From NCBI RefSeq assembly GCF_008122525.1, contig NZ_VSRV01000001.1, positions 2,852,001 to 2,916,000 on the forward strand: a stretch of 64,000 nucleotides of DNA, given 5' to 3'. Positions within the stretch are counted from its first letter, which is position 1. The number at the start of each line of letters is the position of its first letter. The DNA is from Marinomonas sp. IMCC 4694. Its GTDB lineage: Bacteria > Pseudomonadota > Gammaproteobacteria > Pseudomonadales > Marinomonadaceae. Under the pieces are notes generated by a model. It made no database searches and was not told the DNA's origin. It saw only the letters and a list, made by a program, of their open reading frames with translations. Shown one piece after another: positions 25,100 to 34,695 of this stretch. The position numbers and the translations under genes were made by a program.

Positions 25100-25157
25100 A
25101 TTACACCCTCTTTTTAAATTTATTGTTGGGTAAAAAAACAGTCTTTAAAACCACAGG

Positions 25158-27476
25158 CTAAAGACCAAAGATCAGCTCATTTTTTCCAGTTAAATACACC
25201 ATTTTACTCGCCACATCATTCACTCGTTGGCCATTCACCTGAACGTCACCTTTATGCTTGCTAAGAGGCAAAGTTCCCGAGCAACCCTCTGGTAAAGAAA
25301 GCGTGTAGATGGCTTTGTTGCCCTCCAGTTTCCAACTGGCTTCTATCCGCCCTAAACGACAATCATGCCACATAGAGACCTGACCTAAGGCGGGTAAAAA
25401 AGTAGGATCAATCAATACTTCTTGATAACCAGGAGCCTGTGCAACCGGACTGACGCCTGCGACGGACTCGAACAACCACTGACAAACAGCGCCATAGGCA
25501 TAATGGTTGTAACTGTTCATATCAGGATCATAAATAGTGCCGTCTTGACCAATCGCATCCCAGCGCTCCCAAATGGTCGTTGCGCCACGCTCAACTTGAT
25601 ATAACCATCCTGGCACCTTGTTGTTTAAAAACACCTTTTCAGCCAAATCCGTCATACCAAGCTTGCTTAACGCTGGTAACAAGGCTGGCGTCCCAATAAA
25701 GCCTGTACCGATAAGATAGTCAGCGTCCACGATCACATCGTGAAAATATTGCTTGGCAGACTGGAAATACTGCTCTGGCACCAAATCGTATAAAAATGCC
25801 AGTGCGTAAGAGGTTTGATCATTGTGCGCAAGACGTCCCGTGTTGCTAAAATACTCATCGGCGAAGGCGGTTTTTATACGCGCAGCACGTTGTTCTAGTG
25901 CAGCAGAGGCATCCGTCTGAGCAAGAAGGTTCGCCACTTTTGCAGCTATGTCTGTGGAAATGTAGTGATAAAGAGTCGCCGCACAATCATCCGCAATGGT
26001 AGGCCGAGGTTTACGATTATCGCCAACTGGCTGCAACCAATCACCAAAGGTAAAACCATGTGCGCCCCATTTTAGGTTCGGTTTTATGATCGGGCCGTCA
26101 GAGATAGACCAAAGGTAATCCACCCAACGCTGTATGGCAGGAAAACATTCTTTAAGCACATCCACGTTGCCATAATGCAAATACAACTGCCAAGGCATCA
26201 CGGTAATCACATCTCCCCAGCCTGTAGACCCCGCCCAATCACCGAAAAACTTATCGGGATAAAGTCGAGTCGGATCGGGAGAAAAATGCGAAATCGCGCC
26301 GTTAGGACGTTGGTCGTGCATCACATCACGTAAATACTTAATAAAAAACGACTCACAGTCGGCCAACCAACAAGCCGTCCCCGCGAACACCTGAGCATCG
26401 CCAGTCCAGCCTAAGCGCTCATCTCGTTGCGGACAATCGGTTGGGATTTCAATGAAGTTTGAACGTTGTGACCATAGAGTATTTTGTACAAGTCGATTAA
26501 CCGCAGGGACATCACACTCAAATCCAGCCATGACTTGCGGAACCGAGGTGAGAGGAATCTGTTGAATAGCATGCAACTTGGCATTGCCTGTTATTTTCAC
26601 TCTGGCGTAGCGAAAGCCCATAAAAGTGAAACGAGGTTCATACGATTCAATGCCATGTCCGCTTAATGTATATTGGTTTGCCACACGAGCTGCGCGGTAA
26701 TTTCGGCGATCAAAACGCCCTTCACCGTCTAATACTTCCGCAAAATCGATGTACAGCTTTGCTCCTCTTTCCCCTTCCGCTTTTAAGCGGATAACACCGC
26801 TGCAATTCTGCCCAAAATCTACAATCAGATCGTCGTTTTCTTGCCAGGTTTTAAGAGGGGCGACCGCGGGTAATGCTTTCACTGCATTGGTTTCATGTTG
26901 CACCAATAACGCATTATCAAACTCGATTTTTTTCACACCATGGGAGACGACGAGCGTGTCTTCGCGCGCGTCATAATCTTCGCCAAAATAGAGACCAGAT
27001 TGCAACACAGGAGTAACACCGGAACGCCAACTGTCATCCGTCTTACACACTGTCTCATTATCTACTTGAAGCTGTGCAATCACGCCAAGTGTGTCGCCCC
27101 AGCAATTTAAGATTTTGCAGTCTTCCCACATTATCTGCGAACGATACCAGCCATCTGCGAGCCAAATTTCGATTTTATTAATACCAGGTTGTAGGTATTC
27201 ATTTACTTCATAGGTTTGAAAAGAAAGGCGGTCGTCATAACACGTAAGACCGGGGGTAAGGTAATCGTCTCCCACCTTACGACCATTCAAGAATACCTGG
27301 TACAAGCCTAGCGCCGAGACATTTAAGTGCACAGCACTGTTAATGGCTGGCAACACAAACTCGGAACAAACAAAACTTGAACGAGACCCAACACCGCCAT
27401 CACATAATGGCGAGATCATATCGGCGTCCCAAGTTACCGCTAAACCACGTAGATGGGATGAAGCTTTATTACGCAT
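25158..27476 (-). CDS. GH78 alpha-L-rhamnosidase, cytoplasmic
   Basis: A 772-residue family GH78 enzyme that removes terminal alpha-L-rhamnose from rhamnogalacturonan pieces, flavonoid glycosides or other rhamnosides. N-terminal beta-sandwich domains (about 1-320, with SALGLYQVFLNGRKVGDDYLTPG) precede the (alpha/alpha)6 barrel. Catalytic candidates are the Glu in CPQRDERLGWTGDAQ (about residue 350) and the Glu in TTIWERWDAIGQDG (about 650). The end DPTFLPALGQVSMWHDCRLGRIEASW is the C-terminal sandwich. No signal peptide is present, so substrates must be imported, presumably by the ABC transporter downstream on the same strand. ATG follows AAGGACTACTTAAT. Confidence 0.93.
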   Translation of the reverse strand: MRNKASSHLRGLAVTWDADMISPLCDGGVGSRSSFVCSEFVLPAINSAVHLNVSALGLYQVFLNGRKVGDDYLTPGLTCYDDRLSFQTYEVNEYLQPGINKIEIWLADGWYRSQIMWEDCKILNCWGDTLGVIAQLQVDNETVCKTDDSWRSGVTPVLQSGLYFGEDYDAREDTLVVSHGVKKIEFDNALLVQHETNAVKALPAVAPLKTWQENDDLIVDFGQNCSGVIRLKAEGERGAKLYIDFAEVLDGEGRFDRRNYRAARVANQYTLSGHGIESYEPRFTFMGFRYARVKITGNAKLHAIQQIPLTSVPQVMAGFECDVPAVNRLVQNTLWSQRSNFIEIPTDCPQRDERLGWTGDAQVFAGTACWLADCESFFIKYLRDVMHDQRPNGAISHFSPDPTRLYPDKFFGDWAGSTGWGDVITVMPWQLYLHYGNVDVLKECFPAIQRWVDYLWSISDGPIIKPNLKWGAHGFTFGDWLQPVGDNRKPRPTIADDCAATLYHYISTDIAAKVANLLAQTDASAALEQRAARIKTAFADEYFSNTGRLAHNDQTSYALAFLYDLVPEQYFQSAKQYFHDVIVDADYLIGTGFIGTPALLPALSKLGMTDLAEKVFLNNKVPGWLYQVERGATTIWERWDAIGQDGTIYDPDMNSYNHYAYGAVCQWLFESVAGVSPVAQAPGYQEVLIDPTFLPALGQVSMWHDCRLGRIEASWKLEGNKAIYTLSLPEGCSGTLPLSKHKGDVQVNGQRVNDVASKMVYLTGKNELIFGL

Positions 27477-27623
27477 ATTAAGTAGTCCTTTTTGCTTATT
27501 TTTATAATGACTTTGTAAAAGTGTAGAACGTTATACAAATAATATGTAGAAACAAAACCTCATTTCAAGTACTTTCTATAAAATTTTAAAAAAAATACTA
27601 TTTCCTTAAGTAAACGGCCTTAC

Positions 27624-28646
27624 ATGCAAATTGAAAAAATCATCAAAAAAATCACCATAAAGGATGTGGCGAAAGACGCCGACGTATCTGTGGCTGCCGT
27701 TTCCAAGGTGATCCGAAGTGCGTATGGCGTGAGCCCATCACTGAAAGAAAAAGTAGAGAAATCAATTAAGAAGCTAGGTTACAGACCAAACACCTCGGCA
27801 AGAGGCATGCGAGGTAAGACCTTTACAATAGGGGTGCTGATTGTCAATTTGGGCAATGCCTATTTGCCAAAATTGCTGGAAAAAATCAACGCGACACTCT
27901 CCAAATCAGGTTACAAAATGCTGATAGGCTTAGGGCAAAGCGAGCTGTCTATCGAGTCTTCACTTATAGAATCCATGATAGATAACAATGTCGATGGGCT
28001 CATTCTAGTCGCGCCTCACCTGTCTGATTCTGCGTTAGCCCAGTATGCTAAGCAGGTTCCTATGGCCGTTATTGGTCACATTGAAAATACAGCAACAAGC
28101 TTTGATACCATCAATGGCGATGATTTCTTAGGCGCAAGATTGGCCACTAAGGCGCTCGTCGAGAAGGGCATAAAAAACATAAAGATGATCAGTCAACCGC
28201 TACGAGAGTTTAATAAAGTCGACCTAAATCAAGAACGTGAACGCGGTTTTTTGGACACTCTAAGCGAAGCAAACTATAGCGATGTAACTGAAAAACTCAT
28301 TTTTAGAGCATCCAATAACGAAGACGAACTTAAAAAAGAACTCGCTCTTTTTTTAGATGAACAAACGCTGCCGTGTGCGATTTTTTGCTGGAGTGACATT
28401 CACGCCATTCCCTTGTTAGACGAATGTATAAAACGCCAACTCACACCGCAAAAAGACGTTTTCATTATTGGTTACGATAATACGCCATTAGCGTCCTACT
28501 CTATGGTCAATCTCTCTAGTATTGATCAGCAAGCAGAACAACAAGGCGAACTCGCCGCCAATGCGCTTTTAGAACGCATAAAGGGCAGAGTCGCGCCTAA
28601 ACACCTTCTGGTTGAACCGTCATTAATATCCCGAAACTCGCACTAG
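27624..28646 (+). CDS. LacI-family regulator divergent from the rhamnosidase gene
   Basis: A 340-residue LacI-type regulator. The HTH (ITIKDVAKDADVSVAAVSKVIR) begins around residue 10, followed by the hinge YRPNTSARGMRG and a sugar-sensing domain (FTIGVLIVNLGNAYLPKLLEKI). The ATG at 27624 lacks an obvious Shine-Dalgarno. Its divergent position to the rhamnosidase-ABC unit indicates that it represses that unit, with a rhamnose-containing saccharide or breakdown product as inducer. No clear palindromic operator was seen in the 147-base interval. Confidence 0.85.
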   Translation: MQIEKIIKKITIKDVAKDADVSVAAVSKVIRSAYGVSPSLKEKVEKSIKKLGYRPNTSARGMRGKTFTIGVLIVNLGNAYLPKLLEKINATLSKSGYKMLIGLGQSELSIESSLIESMIDNNVDGLILVAPHLSDSALAQYAKQVPMAVIGHIENTATSFDTINGDDFLGARLATKALVEKGIKNIKMISQPLREFNKVDLNQERERGFLDTLSEANYSDVTEKLIFRASNNEDELKKELALFLDEQTLPCAIFCWSDIHAIPLLDECIKRQLTPQKDVFIIGYDNTPLASYSMVNLSSIDQQAEQQGELAANALLERIKGRVAPKHLLVEPSLISRNSH

Positions 28647-28744
28647 GGCTCATTAATAACTCGTTATGAAGCGCTCGAATCAGAATTAAAATAAGGCGTT
28701 TTTAGTGGTTTTAATGTCAAAGTTACCATTTCATCAACCGCCCT

Positions 28745-28787
28745 AAAGTTCACCTATATGTAAACATTAAGCCTTGAGAAAGTTCAC
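28745..28787. repeat. Direct repeats AAAGTTCAC upstream of the toxin-antitoxin fusion
   Basis: AAAGTTCAC occurs at 28745-28753 and 28779-28787, 34 bases apart start to start, each followed by a related TAAT/TTAACA-rich stretch. The location directly before the HigB-HigA-like frame makes an autoregulatory site plausible. Confidence 0.45.
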
Positions 28788-28807
28788 TTTAATGTTAACA
28801 CTTGAAT

Positions 28808-29194
28808 ATGAGGAATATAAATTTTTACATCACGGAAGATGGTAAGTCCCCAGTAGCCGAGTTTCTAGATTCACTTTCTAACAAACAAGCCCAGAAAGTT
28901 GCTTGGGTACTTCAGTTAGTTGAAGAACTTGATGCAGAGCCGTCCACTTACCTTAAACAGTTGATGGATACAGATAACATCTGGGAAGTGCGCATACAAG
29001 TTAGCGGTAATATATTTCGTTTATTAGGTTTCTTTGATGGCGACAACTTGGTCGTCTTAAATCACGACTTTCAAAAGAAAACTCAAAAAAGCGCTATATC
29101 TCGCATTGAGAACCATTCGGATGATGTGAAACTATCGACTCTTGAGCGCTTTGCTACTGCACTGGGTAAAAAACTAGAAATCCGTTTGGTGTAA
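28808..29194 (+). CDS. HigB-type toxin fused in frame to the end of a HigA-type antitoxin
   Basis: Residues 1 to about 92 (MRNINFYITEDGKSPVAEFL ... EVRIQVSGNIFRLLGFFDG ... VVLNHDFQKKTQK) match the RelE/HigB gp49-like mRNA interferase fold. From there the sequence passes without a break into SAISRIENHSDDVKLSTLERFA and TALGKKLEIRLV, the second half of an Xre-type antitoxin HTH. The toxin's terminal helix and the antitoxin's N-terminal half are missing. This is best explained by an in-frame deletion that joined the two genes of a higBA pair. Whether the chimera is active, harmless or a decoy is open. ATG 28808 or TTG 28802 may start it. Confidence 0.75.
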   Translation: MRNINFYITEDGKSPVAEFLDSLSNKQAQKVAWVLQLVEELDAEPSTYLKQLMDTDNIWEVRIQVSGNIFRLLGFFDGDNLVVLNHDFQKKTQKSAISRIENHSDDVKLSTLERFATALGKKLEIRLV

Positions 29195-29305
29195 TGTTTC
29201 CATCTACAAGACTATAAAAAACCACATACAACGCCTCATGAAAGTTCGCACCGGTGTCGGAGTGAGACGTTGTTAATGGTTTTGTTATAGCCGAATTACA
29301 TTTAG

Positions 29306-31021
29306 CTAAAGCGACAACTCCCCCACTAAATCCCGCCATTGCTGACGATACAGATTAAGCAGTGGTTTTATTTGCGAGTCACACAGAGCAAGGCTAAGAC
29401 GGCCTTTTAGCTTTAAGCTTTTGTTCGAAAGCAATGCCGCGCCGCCGGAGGTGCCGGTGACATCGCGAGACGCGTAGATTTCGTTTTGGCTGCGCATGCA
29501 AGCCAATAAGGTGAGGAAGTTAATGTTATTGCTGAATGCGCCTTCGACGATCACGGTGTCGCTGCTGTCCATCAGATCCAGACAATAATCCGTCATCAAA
29601 GCCACGTACACATCCGCCAAAGCTGACTGCTGAGCGGGCGTTAATTCCAAACCACGGTTAATAATACGCCCTTCGCAGCGGGCAAAGGGCCCGCCGCCTT
29701 TGGCAAAGGCAGGCATCGCTAAAATGCCGTGTTCGAGGATGAAGCTAACGTCAATAAAGGTGGCTTTGCTGTCACTGCGCAGCTGCTCCCACTCACGCCC
29801 GCCCATAAAGCGAATCGTCGGTGTGGCACGGCCAAGGGCGTCCACATTGGCGAGCATGTCTTTGTCTTCTTGTAGCGAATCCAGTTTACCATTAATGGTG
29901 GCAATGACCGTCCAAGTGCCGCTAGACACCACAGTGAGTTTTTCCATCGGTTGCCCGATGTAGGGCACCAGAGACGCGTTAGAATCGTGTATGCCATTGA
30001 AAATAACGCAGCTTGCAGGCAAACCAAGTTCATTCGCTAATTCGGGCAAGATGGTACCCAGCTTCGCGCCAGTTTCCATCACCTCAGGAAATAATTCTGA
30101 CCATTTTTGCTGTTCACACAAAGACGAGAATTGGCAGTTAGTCGGATTCCAAAGATCGGTGTGGCAACCTAACGAGGTCACTTCTGCTGCCTTGTTACCA
30201 CTGAGCTTATAACCCCAAAATTGCGGATATAAGAGTAACGAATCAACCTCGGCGAACTCATCTGCAAAACGTTCTTGTTGCCAAAACAATTGCGTTCCAA
30301 GGTTCAAGCCTTGCGGCAATCTCGGGCTAAAAGACTCACTAAAGTCTGGACGTGCCGCATCGTACTCTGCTTTTAGCTCAGACACGCCATCGTATTCATA
30401 ATCCAGTATCGGCAAGGCAAGTTGGTCACCCTTCATGCAGGCAATGGTTGCCCCATGTGTCGTAATCGCAATGCTGGCAATAAAATAGCGCGGGGCTAAA
30501 TCGGCAAGGGTATCTTTGATCCACTGCCAAATAGAATCCACATCCACATGAGGATATGGCGACGCGTCAACGACGCCATTAACACGTTTTTCAATATGCA
30601 ATAACGCGCCAGTTTGCCCGTCCATTAGGCAGATCTTAATGTTGGTTTTACCAATGTCTAGCACCGCCACCACACGCGTTTTATCTGGCTGCAACACATT
30701 AAAGCGAAACACTTCTTGCAGCGCATCAGCGACAGGTTCAAACGATGGTGTTTCGGTTTCCATGATGTCCGCCATGTATTCCCACCAACGCTGCATAACG
30801 GGATGATCGGCTAACGCGTCAGAGTCCAGATCATCCGCATCAAAGGTGGCATACAATCGGTTTGCGTTTTGGTCACTCTCATTAGCATCCAAGTGAATAT
30901 AATAATTGCGGATGCCATGTTGCTTAAGGTGCTCAGCAAGCTCTGGCCAGAGTTCATCATGTCGTTTCTTGTATTCTTCTTCACAACCTTTGTGCAAATA
31001 CATCACTGAGGCATATCTCAT
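29306..31021 (-). CDS. Fusion of L-rhamnose mutarotase and rhamnulokinase
   Basis: A 571-residue two-domain protein. Residues 1-105 form an L-rhamnose mutarotase (RhaU/RhaM: MRYASVMYLHKGCEEEYKKR, IRNYYIHLD, HPVMQRWWEYM), which speeds anomer interconversion. From about residue 115 follows an FGGY-type carbohydrate kinase (VVAVLDIGKTNIKICLMDG; later TLVVSSGTW-like VVSSGTWTVIA and GGAALLSNKSL), corresponding to RhaK, which phosphorylates rhamnulose. In rhizobia rhaU and rhaK are adjacent separate genes at this place; here they are one reading frame. The start overlaps the rhaQ stop by 4 bases, so it is the last gene of the rhaSTPQ operon. Confidence 0.9.
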   Translation of the reverse strand: MRYASVMYLHKGCEEEYKKRHDELWPELAEHLKQHGIRNYYIHLDANESDQNANRLYATFDADDLDSDALADHPVMQRWWEYMADIMETETPSFEPVADALQEVFRFNVLQPDKTRVVAVLDIGKTNIKICLMDGQTGALLHIEKRVNGVVDASPYPHVDVDSIWQWIKDTLADLAPRYFIASIAITTHGATIACMKGDQLALPILDYEYDGVSELKAEYDAARPDFSESFSPRLPQGLNLGTQLFWQQERFADEFAEVDSLLLYPQFWGYKLSGNKAAEVTSLGCHTDLWNPTNCQFSSLCEQQKWSELFPEVMETGAKLGTILPELANELGLPASCVIFNGIHDSNASLVPYIGQPMEKLTVVSSGTWTVIATINGKLDSLQEDKDMLANVDALGRATPTIRFMGGREWEQLRSDSKATFIDVSFILEHGILAMPAFAKGGGPFARCEGRIINRGLELTPAQQSALADVYVALMTDYCLDLMDSSDTVIVEGAFSNNINFLTLLACMRSQNEIYASRDVTGTSGGAALLSNKSLKLKGRLSLALCDSQIKPLLNLYRQQWRDLVGELSL

Positions 31022-32037
31022 AACGCTTTTGCCTCTTTTCGTTTAAGGGAAGTTTTATACATAGTAATCAGTACGGGCAAACTTACGACCGTAATTAACA
31101 TCACGCCAACGATGATCGTCATGACGATGCCCGGAATATTCAACAGCCCCATACCAAAGGTGACCAAGCCCATTAGGATCACCGCCAACACCACGCCAGC
31201 AATGGTGCCGCTACCGCCCAGAATACTCACACCGCCCAGCACTACCATGGTGATAATGCTAAGCTCCCAACCCATAGCAATACTCGGGCGCGTGCTACCT
31301 AAACGAGAAGTAAGCAGAATAGAAGCAACGCCAGACATCACACCGACCAAGGTAAAGAGAATCAAACGGTGTTTATCTACCTTAATACCTGAGTAATAAG
31401 ACGCTGTCGGGTTATTACCAATCGCATAGGTGTAACGACCAAACGTAGTGCGATGCAGCAACCAATAAAACACCAAGGCAAAGAAGGCAAACAACACCAG
31501 CTCAAACGAAAATACCCAATAAACATAACCTTGCCCAAAGAACTCAAAGCCATCAGGATAGTCTCGTACAACTTGGTCGCCCAACAAGATATAGCTAATA
31601 CCACGAAATAAACTCATGGTACCGATTGTCACCACAATGGAGGGAATCTTGAAACGCGTCACCAAGATGCCATTAAACAGACCACAAGCCGCGCCCGCCA
31701 AAATGCCAACCAATGCGACCGCATAAACGGGTGCGCCCATTTGTGCGACTAACCCCATCAAGGTACTGGAAAGCGAAATAATAGCCGCCACAGAAATATC
31801 AATTTCTTTGGCGATAATCAGCATCGCCATCGGCAAAGCGATTAAGGCTTTTTCGGTAAAGTTAAAGGTCGCATCCGATAGATTCCAAGGGTCTAAAAAG
31901 TAAGGGGATAAATAAGAATTCATCACGCAGACTAAAAAGACGATTAAGACCAAAAAACTTTCCCAGCGTAGCAAGCCCTGTAGTTTGCTGGTAAACATTG
32001 AATCCGGCGTTGCTGATTTTTTTATTGTTGTATCCAT
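31018..32037 (-). CDS. rhaQ: Rhamnose ABC transporter permease RhaQ
   Basis: A 339-residue permease of the ribose/rhamnose CUT2 (BPD_transp_2) family with about eight to ten membrane helices; the conserved segment NPTASYYSGIKVDKHRLILFT followed by ILGGSGTIAGVVLAVILMGLV is visible. It forms a heterodimeric channel with RhaP. The order RhaT-RhaP-RhaQ and the rha catabolic genes on both sides support the specificity. The stop overlaps the mutarotase-kinase start. Confidence 0.9.
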   Translation of the reverse strand: MDTTIKKSATPDSMFTSKLQGLLRWESFLVLIVFLVCVMNSYLSPYFLDPWNLSDATFNFTEKALIALPMAMLIIAKEIDISVAAIISLSSTLMGLVAQMGAPVYAVALVGILAGAACGLFNGILVTRFKIPSIVVTIGTMSLFRGISYILLGDQVVRDYPDGFEFFGQGYVYWVFSFELVLFAFFALVFYWLLHRTTFGRYTYAIGNNPTASYYSGIKVDKHRLILFTLVGVMSGVASILLTSRLGSTRPSIAMGWELSIITMVVLGGVSILGGSGTIAGVVLAVILMGLVTFGMGLLNIPGIVMTIIVGVMLITVVSLPVLITMYKTSLKRKEAKAL

Positions 32038-32045
32038 ATGCGCCT

Positions 32046-33044
32046 CTAATTAGCTCGTATTTCGTCATTTGCATTGGGGTTACGTAAGATAATCCTCGCC
32101 TTATCTTTGCCTGATGTTGCATTGGCTATGACGGCGATAATAATGACCAAACCAGAAATCGCCATTTGCCAAAACGGTGAGACACCAATAATGGGCAAGG
32201 CGTTATTCACCACGCCGATAAACAAGGCGCCAATCACGCAGCCCACCACTGAGCCCAAACCGCCAACGATACTCACACCACCAATCACGCACGCTGCGAT
32301 TACTTGCAGTTCAAAGCCATTGGCAACATCCACATAGGCAACCGCAAAGCGCGATACCCACAAATATCCACATAAACCAGATAAGGTACCCGACACTAAA
32401 AAAGCATAAAACTGCACCTTACCCACGTTTACACCGGAGTAAAATGCGGCCATTGGGTTGCCGCCTGCCGAATAAAAGTTACGTCCCCATACACTGAACT
32501 TCATTGCCCAGAAAAATAAGATAATGGCAGCGACGGCCATCCAGCCAAGCACAGGCATGGATAAAATTTCATAGCGGGGTAAGCCTATAAAAGACTCGCT
32601 CATTTGGTGAGAATTCACCCACGCACCGTCTGATAATAGAAACGTCGCGCCACGATAAATACTCATGGTACCAAGGGTAATCACAATAGAAGGCACTTTT
32701 AATAGCCAAACAAATAAGCCGTTAATCGCCCCTAACAAGGCGCCAATAAACAGCGATAAAAATATCAACAATGACATATGAAGCTCGGGGAAATATTGAT
32801 TCACCATGGCGACAAACATGCCAGTAAAGGCCACGTTGGCGGCCACAGACAAATCAATACAACGCGTTAGAATGACTAACATTTGCCCCAACGCTAGCAT
32901 GATCAGAATCGATGTGTCGTTAAAAATGCTGACACTATTCGATAGACTAATAAAATCAGGACTGATCACTCCAACACCAAAAAACATCGCCAGCACAATG
33001 ATACTGAGCACGCCTTCACGGGAGTAAATTAAACGTTTTAACAT
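32046..33044 (-). CDS. rhaP: Rhamnose ABC transporter permease RhaP
   Basis: A 332-residue CUT2-type permease. The family motif GGNPMAAFYSGVNVGKVQFYAF and VIGGVSIVGGLGSVVGCVIGALFIG are clearly present, within an all-hydrophobic multi-pass protein. Its start overlaps the end of rhaT by 7 bases and rhaQ follows after 8 bases. Together with RhaQ it makes the membrane channel for L-rhamnose. Confidence 0.9.
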   Translation of the reverse strand: MLKRLIYSREGVLSIIVLAMFFGVGVISPDFISLSNSVSIFNDTSILIMLALGQMLVILTRCIDLSVAANVAFTGMFVAMVNQYFPELHMSLLIFLSLFIGALLGAINGLFVWLLKVPSIVITLGTMSIYRGATFLLSDGAWVNSHQMSESFIGLPRYEILSMPVLGWMAVAAIILFFWAMKFSVWGRNFYSAGGNPMAAFYSGVNVGKVQFYAFLVSGTLSGLCGYLWVSRFAVAYVDVANGFELQVIAACVIGGVSIVGGLGSVVGCVIGALFIGVVNNALPIIGVSPFWQMAISGLVIIIAVIANATSGKDKARIILRNPNANDEIRAN

Positions 33045-34552
33045 GTCACACTTCCCCCAGTTGCAAGAGAAACCACCTTCTCAGGCGTTGCGTCAGCACG
33101 TGATAATTCACCGACAATTAGGCCTTCGTTCATCACCAATATACGATCTGACATACCAAGAATTTCTGGTAACTCCGACGACACCATGATCACAGACAAG
33201 CCTGAATCCACCAGCTCAGACATAAACTCATGCACCGCCGCTTTCGAGCCTATATCAATACCTTTGGTTGGCTCATCCAAAATGATGACTTTCGGGTTGG
33301 TGGCGAGCCATTTAGCGATAACGACTTTTTGTTGATTACCACCCGATAGGTTCATCACCTTTTCATCCCAACAAGACGCTTTAACCTGCAAACGCTCACA
33401 ATATTGGCGAGCCAATGCCATTTCGCCTTCTTGGTCTATTTGTCCGTGTTTCGCTAAACGCTCCATCTGCGGCAAACTAACGTTCTGATAAATGGGTAAT
33501 TCAAGCACTATGCCTTGTTTCTGACGCTCTTCTGGCACATACACAATGCCGTTATCAATAGCCTCTTTGGGTGAGTGAATAATCACTTCTTTACCATTCA
33601 TTTTGACAGAGCCAGTCACATGATCCGTGGTACCAAACAAAGCCTGCATCACTTCCGTTCTGCCAGAACCTACCAGACCATAAACGCCAAGGATCTCACC
33701 TTTTTTAAGGCTAAAACTAATATCGGCAAATTCCGTTGTGTGACATAAGTTACTAACTTCTAAAAGTGTTTCGCCAATTTCTACGTCTTTTTTGGGGTAT
33801 GTTGCTTCGATGCTACGCGCCACCATCATTTCCACCAACTGCGCTTCATTGGTGTCTTTGATAAAACCTTCCCCCACATAACTGCCATCACGAAACACGG
33901 TATAGCGATCTGCCAAGGTGAAAATTTCATCGAACTTGTGGGTTATAAAAAGAATCGCTTTGCCTTGATCTCTTAACGTATTTACCAGTTCATAAAGCTC
34001 GTGAATTTCATGATGAGATAACGCCGCTGTTGGCTCATCCAAAATCACTACTTTGGCATCAACAGACAAAGCGCGAGCGATACCGACCATGTGTTTTTGG
34101 CCAATACTTAATTCGCGTAAAATTTGATTAGGGTTCATGTGAGCATTGATTGACGACAAAATTTCTTGAGAGCGAGTCACCATCGCAGGCCAATCAATGG
34201 AAAAATGTTTGGTCATCGGGCCTTTTTTCATTGGGTAATTACCCAAAAAGATATTTTCGGCCACCGTCAGATCATCAAACAACACGGTTTCCTGATGGAT
34301 CGCAGTGATACCTAAGGCATGGGAGTCATGAGGGGAGTGAAACTGCACAGGCTTACCATTAAAAATAATTTCCCCACCATCCGGCTGATAAATGCCTGTC
34401 ATGGTTTTTACTAGAGTCGATTTACCTGCGCCGTTTTCACCGATCAAAGCGGTCACTTGGCCAGGATAAAGATGAAGGTCGACACCATCCAGCGCTTTCA
34501 CACCAGGGAAAACCTTACTCACCTTTTTTAGACTAAAAATTGCATTGTTCAT
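33038..34552 (-). CDS. rhaT: Rhamnose ABC transporter ATPase RhaT (two ATPase domains)
   Basis: A 504-residue ATPase with two tandem ABC domains, typical of CUT2 monosaccharide importers. The first has Walker A GENGAGKST near residue 38, signature LSIGQ and Walker B VVILDEPTAAL. The second has the degenerate Walker A GLVGSGRTEVMQ near 288, signature LSGGNQQKVVIAKWL and Walker B VIILDEPTKGID. As in RbsA and XylG the second site is probably inactive. The name follows the rhizobial rhaSTPQ convention and is distinct from the E. coli RhaT symporter. A REP-like element separates it from rhaS upstream. Confidence 0.92.
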   Translation of the reverse strand: MNNAIFSLKKVSKVFPGVKALDGVDLHLYPGQVTALIGENGAGKSTLVKTMTGIYQPDGGEIIFNGKPVQFHSPHDSHALGITAIHQETVLFDDLTVAENIFLGNYPMKKGPMTKHFSIDWPAMVTRSQEILSSINAHMNPNQILRELSIGQKHMVGIARALSVDAKVVILDEPTAALSHHEIHELYELVNTLRDQGKAILFITHKFDEIFTLADRYTVFRDGSYVGEGFIKDTNEAQLVEMMVARSIEATYPKKDVEIGETLLEVSNLCHTTEFADISFSLKKGEILGVYGLVGSGRTEVMQALFGTTDHVTGSVKMNGKEVIIHSPKEAIDNGIVYVPEERQKQGIVLELPIYQNVSLPQMERLAKHGQIDQEGEMALARQYCERLQVKASCWDEKVMNLSGGNQQKVVIAKWLATNPKVIILDEPTKGIDIGSKAAVHEFMSELVDSGLSVIMVSSELPEILGMSDRILVMNEGLIVGELSRADATPEKVVSLATGGSVTC

Positions 34553-34597
34553 AACGGCTGCTCTTATTGTTATTCATTATGAAATTATTGAACAAGT

Positions 34598-34688
34598 AAA
34601 ACCCCACCCTAGCCCTCCCCTTCATAAAGGGAGGGAACAAAAGCTCTTAGCTCCTCCCCCTGCTAAGGGGGAGGTTGGGAGGGGGTTA
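34598..34688. repeat. REP-like palindromic element between rhaS and rhaT
   Basis: Two neighbouring hairpins, CCCTCCCCTT-CAT-AAAGGGAGGG and CTCCCCC-TGCTAA-GGGGGAG, lie within a larger C-rich/G-rich inverted arrangement ending TTGGGAGGGGGT. This composition matches the repetitive extragenic palindromes found in many genomes, and it lies where an SBP gene meets its less-expressed ATPase gene. The stems can protect the upstream rhaS message from decay, giving an excess of binding protein. Confidence 0.7.
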
Positions 34689-34695
34689 ATAGCGA

